Below, piece after piece: positions 43,700 to 54,569 of a stretch of 64,000 nt of DNA (within the stretch, counting starts at the first letter, position 1; the number at the start of each line of letters is the position of its first letter). The notes below the pieces were generated by a model, which worked only from the letters and a program-made list of their open reading frames with translations, was not told the DNA's origin and did no database searches. A program made the position numbers and the translations under genes. Source of the DNA: Ophiura sarsii (taxonomy: Eukaryota > Echinodermata > Ophiuroidea > Amphilepidida > Ophiuridae). The DNA lies in assembly GCA_035610835.1 (NCBI GenBank), contig CM069441.1, positions 87,865,574 to 87,929,573 of the forward strand, in the 5' to 3' direction.

Positions 43700-45444
43700 T
43701 ACGGAGCGTTTAAAGTGCATTAGATGCATAATTATCTTGACAAGTCGACATATTATCACCGTTATGTTGAGAAAGTCACATATTTGTTCTCACATTCTTG
43801 ACTTAAACAGTTTTATTAGTCGTCATGATGATATAGACTATCTTGTCAAGTTGACTTTACAAAACATAGATGTCGTCATGGCGATATAGGTTAACTTGAA
43901 GAGTCAACTTCACAAAAAGTAGATGTCGTCATGGTGAGATACAATATCTCGTCGAGTCGACTTCACAAAAAGTAAATGTCGTCATGGTGAGATAAATTAT
44001 CTCATTAAGTCGACTTCACAAAAAGCAGATGTTGTCATGGTAAGATAGATTATCTTGCCAAGTTGACTTAATAAAAAGTTAATGTCGTCATGGCAATATA
44101 GACTTTCTCGTCAAGTCGACTTCACAAAAAGTAGATGTCGTCATGGTGAGATAGATTATCTCGTCAAGTCGACTTCAAAAAAAGACGATATCGTCATGGT
44201 GAGATAGATTATCTTGCCAAGTTGACTTCATTATCTCGTCGAGTCGACTTCACAAAAGTAGATGTTGTCATGGTGAGATAGATTTTCTTGCCAAGTTGAC
44301 TTCATAAAAAGTGGTAGTAGCCCGGAGTAGTAGCACACCTTCACTTTGCAATGTCAAAATGGCGAATGTCAAATTCATACGTGATGGTAGGCATGCTATA
44401 TGACAAGTAATGCTATCTCGCCATCGCAATTTCGACTCTTTGTAAAGATGACTTGGCAAGATAATATATCTCGACATGACGACATCTATTTTTATGAAGT
44501 TGACTTGACAAGATAGTTTATCTCGCCATGTCGACATGTCAAGATCATATGTATCTCGCCATGACTACATCTTCTTTTTGCCAAGTCGACTTCACAAGAT
44601 AACCTATCTTGACATGACGACATCCACTTTTTGTGAAGTCAAGTTGACAAGTTAATTTATCTTACCATGACGACATCCGCATTTTGTGAAATCGTCTTGT
44701 CAAAACAATTTATCTTGCCATGACGACATGCTCTTTTTGTTTAAGTTGACTTGACAAGAAAAGTTATCGTCCAATGACGACTTCTCCTTGTTGGGAAGTC
44801 GACATGTCAAGATCACGTATCTCTTTATGACAACATCTACTTTTTCCAACGCCGACTTGGAAAGATAACCTATCTTGAAATAACGACATCCACGTTTTGG
44901 GAAGTTGACTTGACGAGATAATTTATCTCCATGACGACATCCACTTTTTATGAAATCACCATGTCCAGATACTTTATCTCACCATGACGACATCATCTTT
45001 CGCAGAAGTCAACTTGACGACATCTACTTTTTGTGAAGTCGACTTGACGAGATAATCTATCTCACCATGACGACATATACTTTTTGTGAAGTCGACTTGA
45101 CGAGAAAGTCTATATTGCCATGACGACATTCACTTTTTATGGAGTCAACTTGGCAAGATAATCTATCTCACCATGACAACATCTACTTTTTGTGAAGTCG
45201 ACTCGACGAGATAATCTATCTCACCATGACGACATTTACTTTTTGTGAAGTCGACTCGACGAGATATTGTATCTCACCATGACGACATCTACTTTTTGTG
45301 AAGTTGACTTTTCAAGTTAACCTATCTCGCCATGACGACATCTATGTTTTGTAAAGTCAACTTGACAAGATAGTCTATAGTCTAATTATGTCGACTTGTC
45401 AAGATAATTATGTAGCCATCTAATGGCACTTTAAACGCTCTGTA
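43700..45444. mobile_element. 1.75-kb foldback made of ~60-bp tandem repeats
   Basis: The ends TACGGAGCGTTTAAAGTGC and GCACTTTAAACGCTCTGTA are inverted, and GTGTCC flanks both sides (43694-43699, 45445-45450). The left arm consists of direct repeats of GTCGTCATGGTGAGATAGAT plus TATCTCGTCAAGTCGACTTC. From about 44440 the right arm has the same unit in inverse orientation, with more units. There is no coding capacity; open frames follow the repeat. Confidence 0.85.
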
Positions 45445-45450
45445 GTGTCC

Positions 45451-45790
45451 TACTGTGAAAGTAGTGTGTATATGTATTGAAGTGTTGGGGTATGTGCGTG
45501 CAGGAGTGTGTATAGCATAAATCATCCTATTAAATAATACTGTCGATGAGTGCTATTAATTCATACTTAAAACCTAATGACAACTATTGTTATTCTCATA
45601 CAACATTTACATTTTTATGGAACTTGCATAAATATCACTTACCTGTTACCATATTGGGATGTACGGGTATATGGGGTGGACAGCAGTATCATGTATGAGT
45701 TGTGACCACAAAAACATGATAACCATTTAACCCGGGAGTTTTGGGAATAAAACTACCACAGGAGAAAAACAAGTTGACATTTTTTGGGAA
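45451..45790. other. Duplicated 5'-flank remnant
   Basis: Text from ATAAATATCACTTACCTGTT to GGGAGTTTTGGGAATAA matches 21258-21380 upstream of copy 1. It is thus the more distal 5' flank of copy 2, pushed away by the foldback. Confidence 0.6.
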
Positions 45791-45794
45791 AAAA

Positions 45795-45890
45795 TGGCTT
45801 TGTCGGCGATGGGAATCAAACCTAGGTCGTTTGTATGGCAGTCCGGCCCCTATAAACTGAGCCAAAGAGTCAGCTTGGAAAATCTTAAGA
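45795..45890 (-). repeat. tRNA-derived (SINE-like) sequence
   Basis: The minus strand has TGGCTCAGTTTATAGG, resembling an A box, and, about 35 bp on, GGTTTGATTCCC, resembling a B box. The cloverleaf is not convincing, so a SINE head or tRNA pseudogene is more likely than a working tRNA. Confidence 0.4.
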
Positions 45891-46936
45891 TTTTCCTACG
45901 TACGCATATGATAGCCTGACTGGACACACCAGGAGAGATGGCTATACCAGTAGAAACATGTTTTCATTATAAAATGGTCAACAAATTTGACATTTATTTT
46001 TAAAAATTAAAAAAATTGTATTTACATGGGTCAATTATTAAACTAATTCATGAAAAGCGTGCAACTAATGGATTTTTATGGGGGAGGCGTCGTCCCCACC
46101 GTAAAAAATGTTAGGGGCGTGACACCCCCCCCCCCTTTCACCGTCTATGCTCCTTACCCTTCCTCCTTCTCTTCCTCCATAATTTTCTTCTTTTTTATTT
46201 TTGACTCTTTTGTCAAGGGGGAGGGGGCATGACTTGCTGGGTCCCCCTGGATTCACCACTGGTGGTGGGGAATGCCGTTGGTAGGGATTCAGGGGCGAGC
46301 TATTGGGTTTTAGCTTGTCTGAATTACCTAAAACTCTCCTTGCTATCAATATTTACATTTCTTAGTGAGAGACACCCTCTCACCCCCTCCCCTCCCCCTC
46401 TCTCTCTCACTTTTTCCTCTGGGAACCCGGGAGGCTTGCAAGAGCACCCAAAGCCCCACCCCCGGACACGCGCGCCAAAATAGCGCGAGTACTAATTGCA
46501 CGTGTATTTCTTACCAATTTGGAAATTATTAAAATATGAAATGAATATCTATCATTAAAATAATAGAAGTTCAAAGTAAACATTTCTGATCAAGTACAAA
46601 TTTAGCTTTTTAAATTTTATTTATTCATTCATAATACAGATACATGATTGAATAAATCTCAGTGTCATTAAAAAGTATCCCAATATATTCTTGGTAATAA
46701 CTGTAAACATAATAATGTAATTTTATCAAACAAATACAATATGGGACTAGTTTCTTCAAAACCAACCTGCAAATACACACAATTATTTTTTTAAACATTG
46801 ACAATTAGCAAAATGCACTAAAACGGTTCTTTTAGCCAGCATATTTCTTTTAACATTTTGCGAAATAAAAACAATTTTGCAAGTTGATAAATCCACAATA
46901 TTGTGGATTTCTGCATAATAATACCTATACATTTAA
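45891..46936. other. Intergenic, repeat-derived, no gene
   Basis: A C- and pyrimidine-rich stretch at 46120-46210 and a CACCACTG end near 46252 look like hAT remnants. The region 46535-46740 repeats 2935-3130. No conserved exon was seen. Confidence 0.45.
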
Positions 46937-47317
46937 AGGGGCATTGAGAGATAAGTATGGAAGTGCGCCCTCAATTATCCTGGAAATCAGTTTTCTTGCA
47001 TCAAAGTGATACTTAGGCATATACTAACTTAAACTACCATCTGAAACAGTTTACCAACATTAGCCGTTTATCATAGAAAATTTCATGATTTTCTTGGTTT
47101 TGATATGATTATATCGAAACTCAGGTGCTGAATTTGGAAGTTATGCATCGTTTTACTCACAGACTTTCGCGGCAAATCTCAACCCGGAAGTGCCGTTATT
47201 TGCTTATTTTGGCATGAAGGCGATGTCGGAATTGTATGACATTTTGGATTTGGGCTATGTTGATGACTATCTTTACGTTATTTGCTCATTTAGTGTATCG
47301 ATACATCTCTCAATGCC
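46937..47317. repeat. TTAA-adjacent foldback
   Basis: After TTAA the sequence starts AGGGGCATTGAGAGATAAGT and returns at the right as CGATACATCTCTCAATGCC. The start resembles those at 14850 and 61471 (AGGGGCATGAAGAGATATG), so it is a related family. The right-hand TTAA is not evident. Confidence 0.55.
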
Positions 47318-48164
47318 AAGAAAGAAAAGGTTTGTCTGACATACCCTTGCACATAAATATGTGGAGTTAGTTTTGCCGCATAGCCCTATGCAATAAAGCC
47401 AATTTGGGGCTTTTTAATAGTTGTCAGAAGAAATTGAACAAAAGTTGGCTATGAAGCCGCAAAAAAAGAAGACAAAGTGGGCCAAAAGCACAATATAAAA
47501 AGAATTTCCAATGAATTTTGATAATGAATGAATTGAAAACACTTGATAAGATTTTCTAAATCAAAGTGTTCCACTATTGATTCTTCTATGAAAACCCAAA
47601 TCTGAATCATAATTACCAACCAGTTTCAAAGAAACAGCCTTCAAATAATTAGTTATTATTTGGTACTAATACATATTATAGTGTACCTACATATTTGGAT
47701 ATACAAAATAATTCTTTATTATTTACATCAATTACTCTTACAAATCCTCAGCAGAAACAATTCCATACTTTCCTTCATGATGATTTCTTGTCATGTTAAG
47801 TAAGCAAAATCCTTGTATATAAACAATTCATTTGATGTTAGATCAACATTCTTCTATGCGAGCATCGCTTTATATGTCTACCAAAAGGAAAAAAACACCA
47901 TTTGATCATATTTGAAAATTCCATTTGTTGAGCGGCACTGCTTTAGGTCGCACAAATTTAAGGGTTTAAGCGTTTTTAACTCCACCTTAACCCTTTGAAC
48001 CCTGAATTATTTGTAGGGGTCGGTACCAACACCCTGCGTTTTTTTGCATAAATTATGCCTAATTCTAGTGCATTGATTTTCCTATCTGTCACCCTCTGAC
48101 TAACCGTTTTCAGAAGACAGATAAGACAGAAATGCATATTTGGTAATAGGAATAAAATTAACAA
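47318..48164. other. Intergenic, no gene seen
   Basis: Only AT-rich sequence and short unsupported open frames are present. A short text near 47390 (AAATATGTGGAGTTAGTTTTGC) resembles the intron-3 segment at 14160. Confidence 0.45.
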
Positions 48165-50640
48165 ATATTGCAATTCTAATGGATTAAGGCAAAATTATTT
48201 GGTCATAGTTTGTTATATAAATAGTGATAATAGTCTGATTATTGGTATATAGATTCATGTTACTTGTACTTTCATAATATTAAGGTTTAAAGCAATTATG
48301 TACATCTTTGGGGCAAAATGATCAAATAATAAGATTTTTTTAACATTCTGAACATTTATACCACAGCTTGAATTTAAACACAAACATAATGGTGAAATGT
48401 TAATTCTCATGGTATTGCAATAAAGATTTTTTAAAAAACAAAGAACTATAAAATTAATAGATTGGTAACGCGCGGTAAAGGATAATTTTTTCATCGACAG
48501 AAATGCATATTTGGTAATAGGAATATAATGGTTCTCTTCTATCTTGAAACTGGCTGAAGTCACTCTATGTGAAAAAAGGATGTCACATTGAAGAAATACA
48601 TCTTAGCGTTTTCTTGTTTTTATCCTGAAAATATGAGAGCAATCCATCAAATAATAGGAATAATGAGACAATTTTATGTCCAGATAATATCTTATCATTC
48701 AGTAGACATAAATACTGTAATTTCATTGGTTAATTGCCAAAGAGGATATTTCCGTATCATACCGATCTCTTCATGATGTGAAGCTCTCGGTATGACACGA
48801 AATCATTGCTCTAAAATACGAAAAAGTCGTGTCATACAGCTCTGTAACAGAGCGATTTGTCACGCTTATTATGATTGCATTGTACAACACTGAACCTCTG
48901 AAAATAAAGATGGCAACAAATAAGTAAGGTCCAACTGACCCATTTTTTTTCTTCAAATTTGCTTAACAAAAATCAACAAAATCAACAAAATAAATTAAAA
49001 AAATTGTGAGGATTTTTTTCCTCTCAATTTTGGAGGGAAAAAAATGAAAATTCTAGAAAACAATTGTGAACATTTGTTTGCGATTATTTTTTCAAATTTT
49101 TCAAATTCACCATTTCCTATTTCTATTTAAAAACAACAACAAACACAACGCCTGACTAACCAACCCTAATGTATATAAGAGGTCTGTTTTTAACCGTATA
49201 GAACAGGGTTTTTGTTTTCGTCGTCCAAGTAATATTTTATTTTTTCATCATTTATTTAAATTCATGCCTACTGAATAATAAATTAGTTATCCCCTGTTTG
49301 TTCTCATACAATACGAAAGATATTATTGTTTTGGGTTCGTAATCACATTCGGCTTTCGGCCTCATGTGACACGAACCCAAAACATTAATATCCTTTCGTA
49401 TTGCATGAACAAACAGGGGATAACTAATAATAACACGGTTCCGTTTTCCCATTAAATTAACATTCTATGGAAATTATCATCACTATGTAACTAATAATTA
49501 CGAAATTTGTGGGCTCTCCATCTACCGACCATTGCATATTTATTAGGTATTACTGCCAATGAAACATTAACAACAATAAAAAAGAAAATGCACTCTCCCT
49601 TTTCATGACGCACATTAATAATAAGGTCATTAGTATCACCTACATTTACGATATTAATCGAAAGCTAGCCAATATAGTATGACTTTAATTACCGTTAATG
49701 TTTTAAAATTTCGAGATAAGGCATGTTTTAAATTCCAAATCCAATGTTATTTCATTGCTTTTGACGCTTATAATTGTGTATATTGTATCAATGAAACCTT
49801 CTACACATTTAAAAGTTGTTCTATTACCAAGAGAATGGGTCAATAGATCATATACAAAATTACCTTAAAAAACACATTCTCTCCAAAAATCAGAATTTTA
49901 CCCCAAATATGGGTCTAAAAGTCTGCGTCTTGAGAAATTATTCTTGTATCTTATATCCCTACCAATATGTGTGCCAAAGATGGCTGTTTGTGAATTTTTG
50001 TAATGATCAAATCCTTTACAAAACCCACTAATAGGCCTAACCAAAATGTGTTTGGAATGTTTGAACACAATATTAAAATACATCACTTTTACATTGATAT
50101 CTTGCATCCCGTAGCTACAATGAATCACGTCTTTTAAAAATTAGTCCCTCTTAAAAAAAATATAGCTGGTATTCTATTTGTAACGTGATTTCACATTATG
50201 CAAAATACATCTGACAAAAGGCCAGTTTATATAATTTATGTGCTACATTTATAAATAACATACATGAGATTCGTATATATACATACATATTGCTTATATA
50301 ATTTGCTTATTGCTTATATTGCTTATTACATATTGCTTATTGCTTATATACATTGCATATTGCTATATACATGAAGTATTGAAGTACCCGCAAATTTTAA
50401 ATCTTTTGCAGTAAATTGAGAGTACAATCGCTTGAAGGTAATCAGACTTTGTAATCACAAGATATGAATTGAAGAAGTATATTTTTTTCTATTATTTTGT
50501 TTATATTTCACCAGATATATGTCACAAAATATATTGCCTCTATCTTAAAACTGTGTTTGCCAACAACATGTCCTTTTTGATGTGACTGGTCACATATATG
50601 ATACTAAAAGTGAAATGTTCGCGCATGTTGATATCTGTTT
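48165..50640. repeat. Partial extra unit: 3' flank without gene
   Basis: It matches 4617-7900 and 51560-54060 in order: the ATTGCAATTCTAATGGATTA start, the CCCCTGTTTGTTC hairpin, CCATTTATAAATAAC-type text, then AAATTTTAAATCTTTTGCAG and ATACTAAAAGTGAAATGTTC. It breaks off in what should be the stop-codon MITE, and no exon 5 follows. It is a fourth, truncated duplication. Confidence 0.7.
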
Positions 50641-51559
50641 TACTTTTGTTATGACGTGGTCAAAGCCAGAGAGAGATTTGGACAACGGACACAGAAATTA
50701 CCTTAAAAATATGCACATGTTCTCAGGGTTTTTTCTCGTATTGTATGGTTAGATATAAGAGCATGATTTAAATACTGAAAATGGAAATGAATGAATGATA
50801 TCTGAATATATTACAGTATTATCATGTATAGATAAGATTGTAAACAATATTAACTCTTGTAGGCAATAGTGTACTATCAACTCAAATGTATTGCTATGCC
50901 TTTGGCATACCAGAATACTGCCATCAGTCAAATTTTCGTTGTTACAACTAAGCCACAATGATGCCTCGAATGTTTAAAAATCTTTACCATAATAGTCACT
51001 TTATGAGTTTTACTTATGTGCAACCTTAAAGAATAGCAATCAGGTAGTCAATGATAGAAAATTATCGCTTTGACAGACTTTAAATTCCTCCATTTAGTTC
51101 GATATGTTGAGGATCGCTTAGTTATCATTAAAGTCAAATATGACTTTTACAGGGTTTTCTAAGGTAAACTGAATGGTTGTCCTGACCTGGATCTGGCAAA
51201 TGAGAGGGCATTTTTGTCCAAACCAATCAGTCAACTCTATTGTTTACAGTCTGTTAAAGAGATATCTGACATTTAGAACGGTTATAATTGACCGATAGGT
51301 ATATTTTGCCTCTTACAATAGGCCAATTGAAAAGCACTTCTGTGATATTTTGCTGTTTTTGATCCGTTTCCGTCACACTTAATCGAGGTTTGGTTCTCAC
51401 TGCATGTCCGGAAAAGTACAACCAGTACTCATATCAATTTACATTGGATTTGTAGGTGAGGTTCCTAGCTACAATCGTGTGATATTTGATAAGATCGGCT
51501 CATATAATATTAAAGTTATGAGGTAGGAGGTAGAACAACTTATTGAATGACCCTCGTAG
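50641..51559. other. Spacer between partial unit and unit 3 flank
   Basis: The region 50641-51040 repeats parts of 37150-37990. The remainder (51040-51550) is unassigned, with no conserved exon. Confidence 0.45.
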
Positions 51560-52883
51560 ATTCATTTTACTTGTACTTTCATAATATTAAGGTTTAAAGC
51601 AATTATGTAAATCTTTGGGCAAAATGATCAAATAATAAGATTTTTTTAACATTCTGAACATTATACCACAGCTTAAATTTAAACACAACATAATGGTGAA
51701 AATGTTAATTCTCATGGTATTGCAATAAAGATTTAGAAACAAAGAACTATAAAATTAATAGAATGGTGGTTTTTTTCATCAACAGAATGCATATTTTGTA
51801 ATAGGAATAAATGGTTCTTTTCTATCTTAATTGAAAGTGGCTGAAGTCACTCTAAGTGAAAAAAAGGATGTCATATTGAAGAAAGACATCTTAGCTTTTT
51901 CTTGTTATCCTGAAAATATGAGAGCAATCCATCAAATAATAGGAATAATGAGGCGATTTTAAGTACAGATAATATCTTATCATTCAGTAGACATGAATAC
52001 TGTAATTTCATTGGTTAATAGCCAAAGAGGATATTTCCGTATCATACCGATCTCTTTATGATGTGAAGCTCTCTGTCTGACACGAAATCATTGCTGTATA
52101 ATACGAAAAACTTGTTTCATACAGCTCTGTAACAGAGCGATTTGTCACGTTTATTATGATTGCATTGTACAACACTGAACCTCTGAAAACAAAGATGGCA
52201 ACAAATAGGTAGGGTCAAAACTGACCCATTTTTTTAAAATTTGCTTAACAAAATCAACAAAATCAACAACAAAATTGTTAAAATTTTGGGACATTTTTGA
52301 GGATTTTTTAAAAACATTTTTGGAGAAAAAAATTGAAAATTCTAGAACAAATGGTTAATTTGTTTTGACATTTTTTGAGGATTTTTTTTCCTCCTAATTT
52401 TGGAGAAAAAAATGAAAATGGATTTTGTTGTTGATTATTATTCAAATTTTGAAAATTCACCATTCCTTTTTTATTTTAAAAACAACAACAAACAAAACGC
52501 CTGACTAACCAACCCTAATGTATCTAAGAGGTCTGTTTGCCCGTATAGAACAGGGTTTTTGTTTTCATCGTTCAAGTAATATTTCATTTTTTCATCATTT
52601 ATTTAAATTCTGAATGATAAATTCATTATCCCCTGTTTGTTCTCATGCAATACAAAAAACATTAATATATTTTTGTATTGCATGAACAAACAGGGGAAAA
52701 CTAATAAAATCACGGTTCCGTTTTCCCATTAAATACATTCCAGGGCCGTCAGCAGCTTTTGCCCAAGGGGGGTGCGTTTTCACGATTTTTTACCGGAAGC
52801 AGTGCGTAGCTAGGTTTTTTTTTCTCGTAAAAGGTTGCCCCAAATTGTTTCCAAGTCAGTCACCTCGTGAATTTCACGTAAGT

Positions 52884-52930
<47 letters not shown>

Positions 52931-54054
52931 GGGGGGGGGGGGGGGAGTCAAAAAAATCGCACGGACACAAAATTTCGCAGTCCAAAAAGCACTGTAGTCA
53001 ATGTTTTATGAGTAGTTACTATCATTGAAATTTGAAAACTAAGAAAAACGCCATTTTTACCTTAAAAAAAGAAGGAAAAAAAAGAAGAGATTTTCAAGGG
53101 GGGTGCGTCCGCACCCAACGCACCCCCCCCCCTTCTGACGGCCCTGCATTCTATGGAAATTATCATCACTATATGTAACTAGTAATTACGAAATTTGTGG
53201 GCTCTCCATCTACCGACCATTGCATCAAAGTACATAAGGTATCTGCCAATAAATATTTACAACAATAAAAAAGAAAATGCGCTCTCCCTTTTCATGACGC
53301 ACATTAATAATAAGGTCATTGGTATCACCTACATTACGATCATATTAATCGAAAGCTAGCCAATATAGTATGACTTGAACTACCGTTAATGTTTTTAACA
53401 TTTTGAGATAAGGCATGTTTTAAATTCAAATCCAATGTTATTTCATTGCTTTTGACACTTATAATTATGTATATTGTATCAATGAAACCTTCTACACATT
53501 TAAAAGTTGTTCTATTACCAAGAGAATGGGTCTATAGATCATATACAAAATAACATAAAAACACATTCTTTCCACACAAAAAAATCAGAATTTTACCCTA
53601 AATATTGGTCAAAATGTTTGCGTCTTGAGAAATTCTTGTATCTTATATCCCTACCAATATGTGTGCCAAAGATGACCGTTTTGTGAAGTTTGTTATAATC
53701 AATCCTTTACAAGCCCACTAATAGGCCTAACTAAAATGTGTTTGGAATGTTTGAACCCAATATTAAAATACATCACTTTTACATTGATATCTTGCATCCC
53801 GTAGCTAAAAAATGAATCACATCTTTTAAAAATGATTCCCTCTTGTGAAAAAAATATAGCTGGTATTCTATTTGTACGTGATTCACATACAAAATAAATC
53901 TGACAAAAGGCCAGTTTATATAATGTATGTGCTACATTTATAAATAACATACATGAGATTCGTATATATACATATTGCTTTCTATAAAAGTGTAATTTGT
54001 CCAAAGTCTAAAAATATGTAAGACATGGTTTTATTAGGAGTAAGGTTAATAATA
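51560..54054. repeat. 3'-flanking block of unit 3
   Basis: Orthologous to 4617-7880 and 48240-50600. Differences include the poly-G element at 52741-53146 and absence of the LINE tail found at 6739. No gene was recognised. Confidence 0.7.
52741..53146. mobile_element. Element with CAGGGCCGTCAG TIRs and long poly-G
   Basis: Perfect 12-bp TIRs CAGGGCCGTCAG and CTGACGGCCCTG, flanked by CATTC (52736-52740 and 53147-53151). The paralogous site near 49455 (TTAACATTCTATGG) is empty. The interior includes the poly-C element family in reverse: TCGTAAAAGGTTGCCCCAA, CTCGTGAATTTCACGTAAGT and a G run from 52884 broken only by one A at 52930. A 5-bp duplication would fit Transib-like elements, but no transposase is present. 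Confidence 0.8.
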
Positions 54055-54267
54055 CTGTAAAAGTGGAAATGTTCGCATGTGTACATTTTCACGCTTTGCC
54101 CATTTTGAACAATTTTGCTTTTGTTTTTATTCTTGTAAATTTGACTTTCCTTAAATAGACCTACATACAAAAGGAATATATATTTGTGTGTTTCTATTTT
54201 TCGCATTTGGTGATTTTAGCGTGAAAAGCATGAAAATAAATGAAGCATGAACATTCCGCTTTTACAG
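54055..54267. repeat. TA-flanked MITE carrying the stop codon of copy 3
   Basis: The ends are CTGTAAAAGTGGAAATGTTC and CCGCTTTTACAG, with TA at 54053-54054 and at 54268-54269. Both TSD copies are intact here, which identifies it as a true insertion. The CTG TAA at its right end closes the exon-5 frame. Confidence 0.85.
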
Positions 54268-54569
54268 TACGTGACACACCTTCCAGGCACGGCTTACGAC
54301 ATCACCATTAAACACTAAGGTGACATACCGGTCATACAGAGTCTGATTGCTAATACTCATAATAGGTTCCACATTATAAGATCTATCAGGAGGGCTTGGG
54401 ATAATCCGCCAACTTGTGCTGTCTGTTTTCAAATCCAGTTCCATCGGCGGGATGGCTTGCAAGGTGGTTGTACTGGTGCACTTTATGGGGCTCAATTCTC
54501 CTGTCTCGTTGAATACTTTGTAGCAGAATCCAAGTCCGATGTCCATATGATTATGGTGAAAATATAATC
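54262..54569 (-). CDS. Copy 3 exon 5
   Basis: The exon is 308 nt: LYFHHNHMDIGLGFCYKVFN, ETG, PIKCTSTTTLQAIPPMELDL, then KTDSTSWRIIPSPPDRSYNV and a final KVCHVL-stop. It is the most diverged of the three exon 5 copies, with the frame kept. The central block from TTLQAIPPMELDLKTDST to RIIPSPPD is nearly invariant, marking the conserved core of the unknown domain. Confidence 0.8.
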
